Assembly: GCF_000741535.1 (NCBI RefSeq)
Contig: NZ_JGYQ01000007.1
Span: 124,001-188,000, forward strand
DNA from: Bifidobacterium boum
GTDB lineage: Bacteria; Actinomycetota; Actinomycetes; Actinomycetales; Bifidobacteriaceae
Length of the DNA: 64,000 nt
Direction of reading: 5' to 3'
Part shown: positions 1 through 9,235 of the stretch, piece after piece
How the letters are laid out: each line of letters opens with the position of its first letter
Position numbering within the stretch: position 1 is the first letter of the stretch
Translations under genes and position numbers: made by a program
The notes under the pieces: generated by a model
Database searches by the model: none
The model's input: only the letters and a program-made list of their open reading frames with translations
Told to the model about the DNA's origin: nothing

Positions 1-436
1 ACGCGCACCAGATGGCGCTCGGCTTGCGCTGCACTTGGAGCACCTGCTTGAGTGTGGCGCCTTTGAGACTGTAGTTGGAGACGTTGGTGAGATTGGACAG
101 CGCGAAATCCGCCACCCCGTTATTGACTGACTGTTCGGCGCCCGCCTGCGCGACGGCGACGATATCGACGTCAAGTCCGGCTCGTTTGAAGTAGCCGTTG
201 TGTTTGGCCACATACACGCCGATATGGTTGGTGTCCGGCGCCCAGGAGAGCATGAAGGTGGTTTTCATCAGCCTGCTCGACGACGACCGTGCTGCCGCAC
301 CGCACGCGCCGACCGACGTCATCATGACGATAGCCGCCGTTGCGGCGATGATGCGACGCGCACGTCCGGCGCGCAATGGTGCGGATGATGATGTGAAATG
401 CTGCCGCAATCCGGCAGCCTGTGGCAGAAGCCTCAT
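1..436 (-). CDS. NMT1/THI5-like ABC substrate-binding lipoprotein (3' part beyond window)
   Basis: Reading the minus strand from an ATG at 436 gives an open frame to the left edge, so the C-terminus is missing. The first ~45 residues carry basic residues, a hydrophobic stretch and a lipobox (SVGAC), followed by a Ser-rich linker, as in an actinobacterial binding lipoprotein. After that the segments FMLSWAPDTNHIGVYVAK, GYFKRAGLDV and VNNGVADFALSN match the start of the NMT1/SsuA/ThiY family, which binds thiamine-pyrimidine precursors, alkanesulfonates or nitrate-like ligands. AGGA lies about 10 nt before the ATG. A matching permease is encoded divergently at 1633-2412. The ATPase is not in view and may lie further left. 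The substrate is not determinable; I saw no TPP riboswitch upstream. Confidence 0.8.
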   Translation of the reverse strand, partial: MRLLPQAAGLRQHFTSSSAPLRAGRARRIIAATAAIVMMTSVGACGAAARSSSSRLMKTTFMLSWAPDTNHIGVYVAKHNGYFKRAGLDVDIVAVAQAGAEQSVNNGVADFALSNLTNVSNYSLKGATLKQVLQVQRKPSAIWCA

Positions 437-660
437 ATGATTGATGTCCTAAATCATGGTGTGTTCCGTTCTCTGGATTCGGGCGGATTCGGCAGAGAAC
501 GAACGTGAGGGCCGGCCCCGCCTGCCCCATGTCCCCGTCCGACCGTCATGATGTCATGCGCGTTGACCACAGCCGAACGGTTTGCCACACATGGGCACGC
601 AAGCGAGTTCAGCATAACGTCAGGCGTCGTCATCGATGTCGGAACCCGCGCACCGCACAC

Positions 661-1434
661 TCAACGTGGCAAAGGGCCGGACCATGGTTTCACCACTGAC
701 GGCGGGATGTGTGAAACGTCGAACCGATAATGCCCGGTAACCGCCATATGCTTGCGGAACGCGAAATAATCGTTCTCCCGCTGCTTCTGTCCCATGTTGT
801 GGATGATCAGCGGCATGCCTTGCCTATCGCGCCGGTCGGAGACGACGCCGATATGCCGGTTGTGTTCGAAGACGACGATATCGCCTTGCTCCCAGTCATC
901 GCCGTGGATGTCCGTGCCCAGGTTCACACCGTAGGTGGCGAAAAAGACGTCAAGCACGCCGGTACGACGGAAATCGATATTCGGGTCAGGCTTGGAAATC
1001 ACACGCGAGTAAGCCTGCGGACGGGCGGCAATGTCGGCGTCGACCATGGCTTTGAGATCGTACCCGGCGTTGGCGAAGGCACGCCAGACGACATCAGTGC
1101 AGGCGCCACGGTCGGACGGCGGATACCCGCCTTGGTAATAGCCGGTATCGTACGCAGGCATCGCTTCGGCGTCCTTGCGCGCCCCACGCATGATATCCGT
1201 GTAATCGTCTACGCCGTTACCGTTCGCGTCGACCTTGCTGGTGAATGTCGGTGACGGCGCCGGCGAAGCGATGGAGCCGCCAGTACCAGCAGGCGACCCA
1301 GAGCCGTGGAAAACCCACAGGAATACGCCTGCAACGAGCATCGTGACGCCGAGAATCGCAAGAACGGATACCAGGATCGGCTTTCCTCGTTTTGGACGAC
1401 TGGTTGTCGTAACGCGTGTGCTGTGCTGCATCAT
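661..1434 (-). CDS. DUF1287 family membrane-anchored protein, putative NlpC/P60-like hydrolase
   Basis: The protein is 257 aa. One N-terminal membrane segment (about residues 20-42) follows a basic start, then a Ser/Pro/Gly linker, then an extracytoplasmic domain. The motif GACTDVVWRAF around residue 115, the later DDWEQGDIVVF and HIGVVSD segments, and IIHNMG are characteristic of DUF1287, a family thought to share the NlpC/P60-CHAP fold, with the Cys of GACTD as probable nucleophile and the His of HIGVV as partner. The substrate is unknown; a wall peptide bond is an inference. The gene lies between a binding protein and its likely permease, all with different transcription units. ATG codons at 1434 and 1431 are both possible starts; only a G-rich stretch precedes them. 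Confidence 0.75.
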   Translation of the reverse strand: MMQHSTRVTTTSRPKRGKPILVSVLAILGVTMLVAGVFLWVFHGSGSPAGTGGSIASPAPSPTFTSKVDANGNGVDDYTDIMRGARKDAEAMPAYDTGYYQGGYPPSDRGACTDVVWRAFANAGYDLKAMVDADIAARPQAYSRVISKPDPNIDFRRTGVLDVFFATYGVNLGTDIHGDDWEQGDIVVFEHNRHIGVVSDRRDRQGMPLIIHNMGQKQRENDYFAFRKHMAVTGHYRFDVSHIPPSVVKPWSGPLPR

Positions 1435-1632
1435 GTTCGCCCCCGTCCGACCACACTACGGTTCCATTGTGCCATCCAACCTGGTTCGGGGCAACGACGG
1501 GTCGAGGAGCGGTCGGCGGGTCCGTGATAATGGAATCGGCAACGAATGTTCCGGCCGACCGGCACGCGGGCTCCTCACCTTACTGCGTTCCCCGGCGGCG
1601 TGTGCGCCAGTGGCGCGGAAAGCAAGGTGAAT

Positions 1633-2412
1633 ATGGTTCGTCAATACATGCGATGGCTTCCCACGCTTGTAGCGGTGCTGCTTATTGTGCTCGTCTGGCA
1701 GATTTGGGTCGATGCCGCGCATGTGCCGCAAACCATGATGCCCTCCCCCATTGAGATCGCGCAGGCGAGCGTTGAAGCGTGGCCCACCTTGTGGCCGGCG
1801 ACGGTGACGACATTGGAAGAAGGCGCCGTCGGATTCCTGTTCGCCGTCGCGGCGGGCATCCTGGTGGGTGTCGGCTGTTACGCTTCAACAATCTTGGATG
1901 CGGCGTTGTTCCCGCTGTTGTACGCGGCACAGACCTTGCCGCTGATTTCCATCGCCCCGCTGTTCCTTATCTGGTTCGGTTTCGAGACAAGCGGGAAAAT
2001 CGTCATTGTCGCGATTTTCGGCTTGTTCCCCATCGCCGTGCAAACCATCCGCGGTCTTAAGGATGTCCCCCGCTACTATGTTGATGTCGCGCTCACCTGC
2101 GGGGCGAGCCCGGTATGGACGCTGTGGCATGTGAAGCTGCGGGTCGCAGCTCGGCAGATTTTCGGCGGTATCCGCATCAGCGCCGCATACACGTTCGCGA
2201 CCGCCGCCACGGCGGAATACCTAGGGGCACGTCGAGGGCTCGGCATCTGGCTGCAGGCGGCGTACAACTCGTTCCGCATGCCGCTGATCTTCTCGGCGAC
2301 CTTCATGATCATCGCGCTGACGTGCGTGCTGTTGGCGGCGGTGTCATTGACGGAACGTGTACTGCTCGGCCCGGCTGGCGAGGACGAAGATCCGGACGCC
2401 GACCAGTTGTGA
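1633..2412 (+). CDS. ABC transporter permease, SsuC/ThiX type
   Basis: This 259-aa integral membrane protein has about six hydrophobic segments. The cytoplasmic coupling loop is visible as DVALTCGASPVWTLWHVKL, the EAA-like motif of BPD_transp_1 permeases, and EYLGARRGLGIWL follows, as in SsuC/TauC/ThiX proteins. Together with the divergent NMT1-like lipoprotein at 1-436 it would form the membrane part of an importer for a small sulfonate, nitrate-like or thiamine-precursor ligand. The start at 1633 is chosen because AAGGTGA sits just before it; the frame is open further upstream but lacks family similarity there. No ATPase follows; the next gene is convergent. Confidence 0.82.
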   Translation: MVRQYMRWLPTLVAVLLIVLVWQIWVDAAHVPQTMMPSPIEIAQASVEAWPTLWPATVTTLEEGAVGFLFAVAAGILVGVGCYASTILDAALFPLLYAAQTLPLISIAPLFLIWFGFETSGKIVIVAIFGLFPIAVQTIRGLKDVPRYYVDVALTCGASPVWTLWHVKLRVAARQIFGGIRISAAYTFATAATAEYLGARRGLGIWLQAAYNSFRMPLIFSATFMIIALTCVLLAAVSLTERVLLGPAGEDEDPDADQL

Positions 2413-2477
2413 CCATCCGGTCGGGTCATCAAGCACGGCGGGCGCGGCGGCAGTACCGCACGCCCGCCTCAGATATG

Positions 2478-2557
2478 CGTTTGCCGACGCTGAGCCTGCC
2501 CTCAGTGTCGGCAAACGCTTCAACTGACACCTGAGGCCCCGTCAGCGTCGGTAAACG
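2478..2557. repeat. Two head-to-tail copies of a ~40-bp palindromic intergenic repeat
   Basis: Two adjacent 40-bp units (2478-2517 and 2518-2557). The first is an almost perfect hairpin with arms CGTTTGCCGACGCTGAG and CTCAGTGTCGGCAAACG around a 6-nt loop. The second is a diverged copy ending GTCAGCGTCGGTAAACG. The same unit occurs at 45042-45203 and at 55988-56036. It lies between convergent genes and could act as a terminator in both directions. Confidence 0.75.
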
Positions 2558-2599
2558 GTCAGGGATTGCATTCGATGAGCTGGACGTGTGCGGCGGATA

Positions 2600-2651
2600 C
2601 GTTCCGGCCCTGTCCGCAACGCTGGTACGTGTTGCGGACAGGGCCGGAGCG
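2600..2651 (-). terminator. Long stem-loop downstream of the UPF0182 gene
   Basis: The arms CGTTCCGGCCCTGTCCGCAAC and its inverted partner at 2631-2651 pair over 21 bp with one mismatch around a 10-nt loop. It lies 20 bp past the stop codon of the UPF0182 gene. No T-tract follows, so termination is inferred from position and stability. Confidence 0.55.
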
Positions 2652-2670
2652 TCATCATGGTTCGCGGCGA

Positions 2671-5600
2671 TTACTTGGTGGCCGAAGCCTTGTTCTCCTC
2701 CGCGAGCGCCTTGTTGATGGCGTCTTCGAGCTTCTTCTGGGCTTGGCCGTAGGCGGTCCAGTCACCGGACTTCATTGCGGCGTCGGAATCCTTCATCGCT
2801 TGTGCGGCATCGGCGAGCGCTGACTTCAACGCTTCGCTTTGGGTGGCGCCGGATGAGGGTTGGCTTGAAGAGCCTGACGATCCGCCGCCCTGTTGGTTGT
2901 CTTTGGCTTGTGACGAGTCGGAGGATCCGCCGTCGGCCGCTGACCGGTTGTCGACGTCGCCGGCGCTCGCACCGGAGTTGCCGCCGAAGACCTGGTCGAG
3001 CGCCTGGTCGAGCGTGTCGGCGAATCCGACTTGGTCGCCGAAGGCGACGAGGACTTTCTTCAGGAGCGGGAATTGGGTTGTGCCGCTGGATTGCACGTAT
3101 ACGGGTTCGACGTATACGAGGCCACCTCCGAGCGGCAGGGTGAGCAGGTTGCCTCGTTTGACGGTGGTTGAGCCGGATTCAAGCAGGTTGAGTTCCTTGG
3201 ACACGTCGGCGTCCGCGTTGAAGTTGTTCTGTGCTTGGCCTGGACCGGGGACGTTCGAATCCTTGGGCAGTTCCTGCAATCGGATGGTGCCGTAGTTGGC
3301 CCCGATGGTGCCGGCGGTGTTGCCCGCATCGGAGTCCACGGATAGGAAGCCGGTGAGGATTTCACGTGTGGATGTTGACGATCCTGCCGGAATGAACGAG
3401 GAGGTCAGGGAGAACACGGGTTCTTTGGATCCGCCGGTCTGCAAGGTCAGGTAGTAGGGTGGCTGGAGTACATCCTCTTTCTGGGCTTGCCTAGATTCGG
3501 TCGGGTCGACCGGTGACTGCCAGAAATCCTCGCCGGAGAAGAACTGGCTGGCGCTGTCCACATGGTATTTGGTCAGCAGCTGGCGTTGGACTTTGAACAG
3601 GCTTTCCGGGTAGCGCAGATGACTCATCAAATCGCCGGAGATCTCGGAGATCTGGTGGTAGTTGCCCGGGAAGATCCGCTGCCATGCCTTGAGCACCGGA
3701 TCATTGGGGTCCCACGCGTACAAGGTGACTGAACCGTCGTAGGCGTCGACGGTCGCTTTGACGGAGTTCCTGATGTAGTTGGCGTTCTGCGAGCCCAATC
3801 CTTGTACGGTTTGCGAAGTGAGCGTAGTCGAGTCTTGGGTTGCGGCTCCCAGGTCGGTCATCTGCGAATACGGGTAGGCGTCGGAGGTGGTGTACCCGTC
3901 CACGATCCATTTGACACGCCCGTCGACGACTGCCGGGTAGACGCGGCCGTCAAGCGTCAGGTACGGAGCCACCGCTGCCACGCGTTCCTTGGGGCTGCGC
4001 GTGTACAGGATCTGCGACTGGAAGTTGACACGGTCGGAGAACAGGATTTGGTCGGAACCGAACCGGATCGCGTACAGCAGTCGGGTGAAAATGTTGCCGA
4101 TACGCGGGCCGCCGTTGCCGTTGAACGTGGTGGTCGCGCCCTTCGAACCGGTCGGATAGTCGAATTCCCACGATTGTGTGCCTTCGGGGGCGCCGACGAT
4201 CGAGTATTCGGGGGCGTTCGGCGAGAAGTAGATGCGCGGCTCGTAATGTTCGGATTGGGTGAGCTCGCCTTGGGTGGGAATACCGGATTCGAAGAATTTC
4301 GGTTGGCCGTCCGCCGTGACCTTGTTGCCGTAGGCTGCGACCACGCCGTAACCGTGCGTGTACACCGTATGATCGTTGACCCAGTTGCGGTTGTCGTTAC
4401 CGTCAAGGTTGAGCTCGCGGGCGGCGATCACCGTGTCCTGGCTGGTGCCGTCGATGGTGTATTTGTCTACCGCGAGCGTGTCTGCGAAGGTGTAATACTG
4501 TTTGGACTGCTGGAGTTGTTTGAAGGTCGGCGAGACGATCTGCGGGTCCAGCAGGCGGATCTGCGCGGTGCTTTCCGCGTCGGAGCTCAACGCGCCGGAC
4601 TTGCCTTCCGTGGTCGCCGCATACTGTTCGACCTTGATATTGTCCAACCCGTACGCCTGCTTGGTGGCGTCGATATTGCGCTGGATGTACGAGGATTCCG
4701 CTTCCTGCGCGTTCGGGTTGACGCGGAAGCGTTGCATGAGCGCCGGCCAGACTCCGGTGAGTACGAGCGCGATGACGAGTGTTGCCGCGATGGCGATGGT
4801 CGGAGTACGCCACGCTTTGAGGGCCGCTCGGGCGCGCACACCGACAGGAGCCGGACCTTCAAGCTGGTGGGAGCGCATGAGCCACACGCCGAGCACCACG
4901 CCGAGAATCGCCGTCAGTGCGGCCATGATGAACGTGACCGGAATCGTGGCGTGGACCGTGGTGTAGGTGGCGCCGGTGATCCGGTCGCCTTGTGCGGTGA
5001 GACTGGAGAACACGCCGAGCACTTGGTTGGCCGACCAGACGAGCATGTTGAGGATCAGCCAGATGCCGATCTGACGGCGCGCATGCTTGGTGATGGCGAA
5101 CAGGCCGCGCCCTTGCACCGGCATGGTCAGGCGAATACCGCCGACCAGCACATGTGTGACGATGGAGAAGATGATCCCCATGACAAGCAGCATGGACACC
5201 GCGGACATCACGAGACGCAATCCCGGCAGCACGAAGACGTAGAACCCAGTGTCCAAGCCGAACTGCGGATCGGTGGTGCCGAACCGTTGCGCGTTGAACA
5301 TGAGCAGGATCTGCGACCAGTTCGAGTTGAATTGCGATCCGAAGATGATGCCGACAATCAAGGAGACGACCACAGCCACACGCGTGGCGGTACGGGTGCT
5401 GACCCCTTTGCCGATTTCGATGACATCACCGTGCACACGCACCTTGGAGCCGTCCGCCCCGCTCGGCCGTGTACGGATCGCCAACACCGCAGCGATGAAA
5501 CTCACCAATGCCATGAGCACCGCGTATGCCACCCATAAGCCGATTTTCACGCCCAACTGGGTCCAGATGACACGCTGGAAACCAAGTTGGTCGAACCACA

Positions 5601-5877
5601 TGACGTCGGTGATGAACCGCGACAGCCCGAAGAACAGGCCGATGATCACGACCAGCACGGCGACAATGGTCAATCCGACCGCGCTGCCGGCATGATGCTT
5701 CTTCGCAGCACCGGAAGGACGCCGGGTCAGGCGCGGTCCGGACGTGGTGCCGCGCGGCGGTTGGTTGCCGGAGCCTGCGGCGTCGCCGTCGACTTGCACG
5801 TCAACGACCTCGGGATCGTCGTCTCGTCGCCCTTTGCCGCCGGGAAAGCCGAACATGTTGCCGAAATCATCAAACAT
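2671..5877 (-). CDS. UPF0182 family large membrane protein
   Basis: This protein of about 1068 aa has a short acidic/basic N-terminus (GKGRRDDDPEV), then about seven transmembrane segments within the first 350 residues, then a very large extracytoplasmic region with conserved family stretches such as NWVNDHTVYTHGYG, PRIYFSPN, FMFS-like Tyr-rich segments and TLYAWDPNDPVLKAW. A Ser/Gly/Gln-rich low-complexity linker precedes a helical tail. UPF0182 proteins are common in actinobacteria but have no established function. ATG at 5877 is preferred because GGAAA lies 8 nt upstream; ATG at 5883 and TTG at 5907 are in frame. The gene appears monocistronic between two hairpins and a divergent ABC gene. 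Confidence 0.88.
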   Translation of the reverse strand: MFDDFGNMFGFPGGKGRRDDDPEVVDVQVDGDAAGSGNQPPRGTTSGPRLTRRPSGAAKKHHAGSAVGLTIVAVLVVIIGLFFGLSRFITDVMWFDQLGFQRVIWTQLGVKIGLWVAYAVLMALVSFIAAVLAIRTRPSGADGSKVRVHGDVIEIGKGVSTRTATRVAVVVSLIVGIIFGSQFNSNWSQILLMFNAQRFGTTDPQFGLDTGFYVFVLPGLRLVMSAVSMLLVMGIIFSIVTHVLVGGIRLTMPVQGRGLFAITKHARRQIGIWLILNMLVWSANQVLGVFSSLTAQGDRITGATYTTVHATIPVTFIMAALTAILGVVLGVWLMRSHQLEGPAPVGVRARAALKAWRTPTIAIAATLVIALVLTGVWPALMQRFRVNPNAQEAESSYIQRNIDATKQAYGLDNIKVEQYAATTEGKSGALSSDAESTAQIRLLDPQIVSPTFKQLQQSKQYYTFADTLAVDKYTIDGTSQDTVIAARELNLDGNDNRNWVNDHTVYTHGYGVVAAYGNKVTADGQPKFFESGIPTQGELTQSEHYEPRIYFSPNAPEYSIVGAPEGTQSWEFDYPTGSKGATTTFNGNGGPRIGNIFTRLLYAIRFGSDQILFSDRVNFQSQILYTRSPKERVAAVAPYLTLDGRVYPAVVDGRVKWIVDGYTTSDAYPYSQMTDLGAATQDSTTLTSQTVQGLGSQNANYIRNSVKATVDAYDGSVTLYAWDPNDPVLKAWQRIFPGNYHQISEISGDLMSHLRYPESLFKVQRQLLTKYHVDSASQFFSGEDFWQSPVDPTESRQAQKEDVLQPPYYLTLQTGGSKEPVFSLTSSFIPAGSSTSTREILTGFLSVDSDAGNTAGTIGANYGTIRLQELPKDSNVPGPGQAQNNFNADADVSKELNLLESGSTTVKRGNLLTLPLGGGLVYVEPVYVQSSGTTQFPLLKKVLVAFGDQVGFADTLDQALDQVFGGNSGASAGDVDNRSAADGGSSDSSQAKDNQQGGGSSGSSSQPSSGATQSEALKSALADAAQAMKDSDAAMKSGDWTAYGQAQKKLEDAINKALAEENKASATK

Positions 5878-6030
5878 TGACATGGTTTCCAGCGTACCGG
5901 GCGGCAAGGAAGAGCAATACGCCCAGCATAATCACAGACTGGTCTGGTATGAGGCAGGTTGGGGACAATCCGCGAAACGCCATACAACAAACAACCGTCC
6001 GGTTCGCCCAGAACGCGATAGCCTGTATCC

Positions 6031-6783
6031 ATGAGTACGCATCTGTTCAGCGCACGCGACATGACGTGCGCCCTCCCCGCGCCGGAAGGGGAAAAAACCA
6101 TTTTCCGCGGCTTGTCCTTCGACATCGACGCCGGCGAAATCGTCGACCTTGTCGGCCCGTCAGGCTCCGGCAAAAGCAGCCTGCTGACCGCGTTCGCACG
6201 ACTCAACCCGCACGCCCACGGCACCATGAGCCTCGAAGGACGGGCGTCGGCGGAGTTCAGCCCCCAACAATGGCGCCGCATGGTCGCCTATCTGCCGCAA
6301 CAACCGGTGCTGATCGGCGAGAATGTCGCCGATGTGATCCGCCTGCCATGGACGCTCGCCATCCGCAATGAGCGCCATGCCGATAATACGGACGCCGCAA
6401 GCCAGTCCAAGTCGTACGGTAGAAGGCATCATCGCAGCATCTGGGGATCTACGCACAGCGGAACCGACGCACTGCCGGACAGCACCATCCGCTCCACGCT
6501 CGACGCCATGGGCTGCGAGGACATCGACCTTGCCAGGGCGCCGCATGACTTATCCGGAGGCCAAGCGGCACGCGTCAGCTTGGCACGCACCTTACTGACC
6601 GACCCCAAACTCCTGCTCGCCGACGAGGTCGATGCCGGGCTCGACGACGACAACGCGGCAAAAGTCGCCACGATTCTCAGTCACGCGGCGCAACGCGGCA
6701 TGGCGGTCATCCGTATCCGCCACCGGCCGCCAGACGGGGTCGCCACCCGTACCGTCACACTCGACAAGGGGGTATTACGATGA
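6031..6783 (+). CDS. fetA: ABC transporter ATP-binding protein, FetA/YbbL-like
   Basis: The 250-aa protein has a full set of ABC ATPase motifs: Walker [10 protein letters not shown] near residue 43, a Q-loop in YLPQQPVL, signature LSGGQAARVSLAR, Walker B KLLLADEVDAGLDD and a switch His in IRIRHRPP. Between Q-loop and signature there is an insert of about 45 residues rich in His, Ser and Arg that typical FetA proteins lack. The stop codon overlaps the start of the downstream UPF0014 permease by 4 bp (ATGA), so the two are translationally coupled. FetAB of E. coli is implicated in iron export under oxidative stress; the same role here is inferred by homology and order. Confidence 0.82.
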   Translation: MSTHLFSARDMTCALPAPEGEKTIFRGLSFDIDAGEIVDLVGPSGSGKSSLLTAFARLNPHAHGTMSLEGRASAEFSPQQWRRMVAYLPQQPVLIGENVADVIRLPWTLAIRNERHADNTDAASQSKSYGRRHHRSIWGSTHSGTDALPDSTIRSTLDAMGCEDIDLARAPHDLSGGQAARVSLARTLLTDPKLLLADEVDAGLDDDNAAKVATILSHAAQRGMAVIRIRHRPPDGVATRTVTLDKGVLR

Positions 6784-7643
6784 CTAGCACCATCTTGACA
6801 ACCACGGGCATGTATCCCGTCGCCGTCCAAGCTTCCGGCACCTCCTACCCCATTGACATCTGGGGTCTGCTCATCGCGCTCACGATGGTCATCGTGGCTT
6901 CAGGCCTGTCATGGCTCATGCACCTGGGCATCGGCAAAACACTCCTGTGGTCGGCCTGCCGTGCGCTCGTCCAATTGTGCGCCATGGGATTCATCATGGG
7001 CTATGTCATCAAGTCCGGCAACCCGTGGCTCGTGCTCATCCTCATCACCGGCATGCTGGTGGCGGCCGTGCAAATCACCCTGTCACGCGCCAAAGGCGTA
7101 CCGAAAGGCCTCGCAGGCCCGGTACTACTGTCCTTGGTCATCACCATGCTGCTCATGATCTCCATGGTCACCGAACTGGTCATCCGCCCCCACCCGTGGT
7201 ACGCGCCGCAACTCGTGGTGCCGCTGACCGGCATGCTGCTGGGCAACACGGTCTCCGCACTGGCGGTAGGGTTGAGCCGCTTCTACGAAAGCATGAAAGA
7301 ACGCCGCAACGAAGTGGACACGTTGCTCGCACTGGGCGCCACCCGTTGGGAGGCCGCACGGCCATCAATCATCTCCTCGATCCGTCTCGGCTTGCTGCCG
7401 ACCACGGCATCACTCGCCTCCAGCGGTATCGTCACCATCCCAGGCATGATGGCCGGTCAGGTCATCGCCGGCGGCGACCCGTTCAACGCGGCGAAATACC
7501 AGTTCGTGATCCTCGCCTCCATCGCCGCGCTCACCCTGCTGGCAGACACTCTGATCATGGTGATGGTGTATCGCACGTGCTTCACCGCGGATGACCAGTA
7601 TCGAGACAAGCCGGTTGTCGAACACCGCAAGCGCAACCGCTGA
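6780..7643 (+). CDS. fetB: UPF0014 family ABC permease, FetB/YbbM-like
   Basis: This 287-aa integral membrane protein has about seven hydrophobic helices. Family signatures visible are ALVQLCAMGFIMGYV, GMLLGNTVSALAVGLSR, ERRNEVDTLLALGATRWEA and SSGIVTIPGMMAGQVI, which place it in UPF0014 (FetB). It overlaps the ATPase gene by 4 bp and needs that protein for energy. A hairpin with a GAAA loop 60 bp downstream ends the unit. The metal exported, if any, is inferred only from the E. coli proteins. Confidence 0.85.
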   Translation: MTSTILTTTGMYPVAVQASGTSYPIDIWGLLIALTMVIVASGLSWLMHLGIGKTLLWSACRALVQLCAMGFIMGYVIKSGNPWLVLILITGMLVAAVQITLSRAKGVPKGLAGPVLLSLVITMLLMISMVTELVIRPHPWYAPQLVVPLTGMLLGNTVSALAVGLSRFYESMKERRNEVDTLLALGATRWEAARPSIISSIRLGLLPTTASLASSGIVTIPGMMAGQVIAGGDPFNAAKYQFVILASIAALTLLADTLIMVMVYRTCFTADDQYRDKPVVEHRKRNR

Positions 7644-7702
7644 CACAACACGCGCAGACCGGCAGACCGTTTGCACCACGGTTTGACAGCATGACAACAA
7701 CG

Positions 7703-7734
7703 TGGGCCGCACCCTGGAAACAGGATGCGGCCCA
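7703..7734. terminator. Bidirectional terminator hairpin
   Basis: TGGGCCGCA pairs with TGCGGCCCA and, after one mismatch, CCTG pairs with CAGG around a GAAA tetraloop. It lies between the convergent fetB-like and uracil permease genes. Confidence 0.6.
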
Positions 7735-7771
7735 TATCATATGCGAATGCATCTCACGCCGAATCAGGCGA

Positions 7772-9064
7772 TCATAGTACGTCCGGATCGTCCTTGGCGA
7801 TTGTGCCGGTCGCCTTGCCGATGGCCTTGAGTCCGTGGTACATGACGAGCACCACAATCGTGCCGATGGCGATGCCGTTGAACTGCACGCCGCTGACCGC
7901 GAAGGTGAAGTCGGCGATGCCGATGATCATCGTGACGGCCGCGGTCATCACGTTGACCGGCTTGTCGAAGTTGACATGGTTGTCCACCCAGATGCGCACG
8001 CCGATCATGCCGATCATGCCGTACAGCAAAGTGGTCACACCGCCGAGCACGCCGGCGGGAATGGTGTTGATCACGGCACCGAACTTCGGGCACAAGCTCA
8101 AAATCAAGGCGAACGCCGCGGCACACCAGTAGGCGGCGGTCGAATACACCTTCGTGGAGGCCATGACGCCGATGTTCTCACCGTATGTGGTCGTACCGGA
8201 GCCGCCGCCGAAACCGGCGATTGCGGTGCCGATACCGTCGGCCATGAGCGCGGTGCCGATCTGGTTGTCATAGTCTCGACCAGTCATCTGGGCGACCGAC
8301 TTGACGTGGCCCACGTTCTCGGCGACCAGCACGAGGACGACCGGAATGAACATCGCAAGAATCGAGAAATCAGCCTGTGGCAGATGGAACTGCGGCAAAC
8401 CGACCCAAGCGGCGCTTTCCACCGCCTTGAAATCGACCTGACCGCGAGCGCACGCGTACGCGTAACCGACCAGCACGCCCAGCAGGATGTTCAGACGGCC
8501 GATCAGGCCGCGGAACAGCACGCCGATCAGCAGGACGGCGACCAGTGTCACCACTGCCGTATCCGGAGCCTTCTGGAAGTTCGTCCACACGGACGGGGCG
8601 AGGTTGAAGCCGATGATGGCCACGATCGCGCCGTTGACCACCGGGGGCATGATCTTGTCGATCCACTTGGCGCCCGCGAAATGGACGAGCACGCCCACCA
8701 AGGCGAGCAGCAGACCGGTGACCATGATGCCGAAGCTTGCGACCGCAATGCCCTTGTGGGCGGATGCGACCGCCGCGATCGGGGCGATGAAACCGAAGGA
8801 GCTGCCAAGGTAGCTCGGAAGCTTGTTCTTGTTGATCAACAGGAACAGCGCCGTCGACATGGCGGTGAAGAACAAGGTCGTCGACGGGTCAAAATGAGTG
8901 AGGATCGGAACCAGGAAAGTCGCCCCGAACATCGCGATGACATGCTGTGCACCGATGCCCGCCGTGCGCGGCCAGGACAGACGCTCGTCAGGTTCGACCA
9001 CCTCCCCCGGCTTCAAGGTCTTGCCGTCACCATGCAGTTTCCACGTGAACAAGCCGCTACTCAT
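7772..9064 (-). CDS. uraA: Nucleobase:cation symporter-2 family permease (uracil/xanthine type)
   Basis: The 430-aa protein has about 12-14 hydrophobic helices. Conserved NCS2 features are QHVIAMFGATFLVPIL near the N-terminus, SYLGSSFGFIAPI, LVAENVGHVKSVAQMTG, and GFGGGSGTTTYGENIGVMA, the last close to the UraA signature region. UraA-type carriers take up uracil with protons; xanthine specificity cannot be excluded from sequence. The ATG at 9064 follows AAAAAGGAGCGGTAG, a strong ribosome binding site. The gene is alone, with about 170 bp upstream containing several TGTGAC-like half sites but no recognised PyrR or purine riboswitch structure. Confidence 0.88.
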   Translation of the reverse strand: MSSGLFTWKLHGDGKTLKPGEVVEPDERLSWPRTAGIGAQHVIAMFGATFLVPILTHFDPSTTLFFTAMSTALFLLINKNKLPSYLGSSFGFIAPIAAVASAHKGIAVASFGIMVTGLLLALVGVLVHFAGAKWIDKIMPPVVNGAIVAIIGFNLAPSVWTNFQKAPDTAVVTLVAVLLIGVLFRGLIGRLNILLGVLVGYAYACARGQVDFKAVESAAWVGLPQFHLPQADFSILAMFIPVVLVLVAENVGHVKSVAQMTGRDYDNQIGTALMADGIGTAIAGFGGGSGTTTYGENIGVMASTKVYSTAAYWCAAAFALILSLCPKFGAVINTIPAGVLGGVTTLLYGMIGMIGVRIWVDNHVNFDKPVNVMTAAVTMIIGIADFTFAVSGVQFNGIAIGTIVVLVMYHGLKAIGKATGTIAKDDPDVL

Positions 9065-9235
9065 CTACCGCTCCTTTTTCTTCTGATTTCGCCGGAGTGC
9101 ACGATACGCGCCGGCGCCTTGCAACATGGTAGCGGTGTCAATGTCACAATCTTCGGCAACCTGTGTAAACCCGCGGATATTCAGGCGTGTCGCATCATGT
9201 GACGCCAAGTCGTCACAATGTGTAACGATCGTACG

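Noticed and set aside
1435-1632. TPP riboswitch before the ThiX-like permease
   Set aside because: Neither the CUGAGA element nor the downstream conserved core could be found on either strand in this spacer or before the NMT1-like gene.
3802-5538. A 578-codon open frame on the plus strand
   Set aside because: It lies antisense to the UPF0182 gene, whose translation has membrane helices and family motifs; the plus-strand product is a His/Asp/Arg-rich shadow without domain features.
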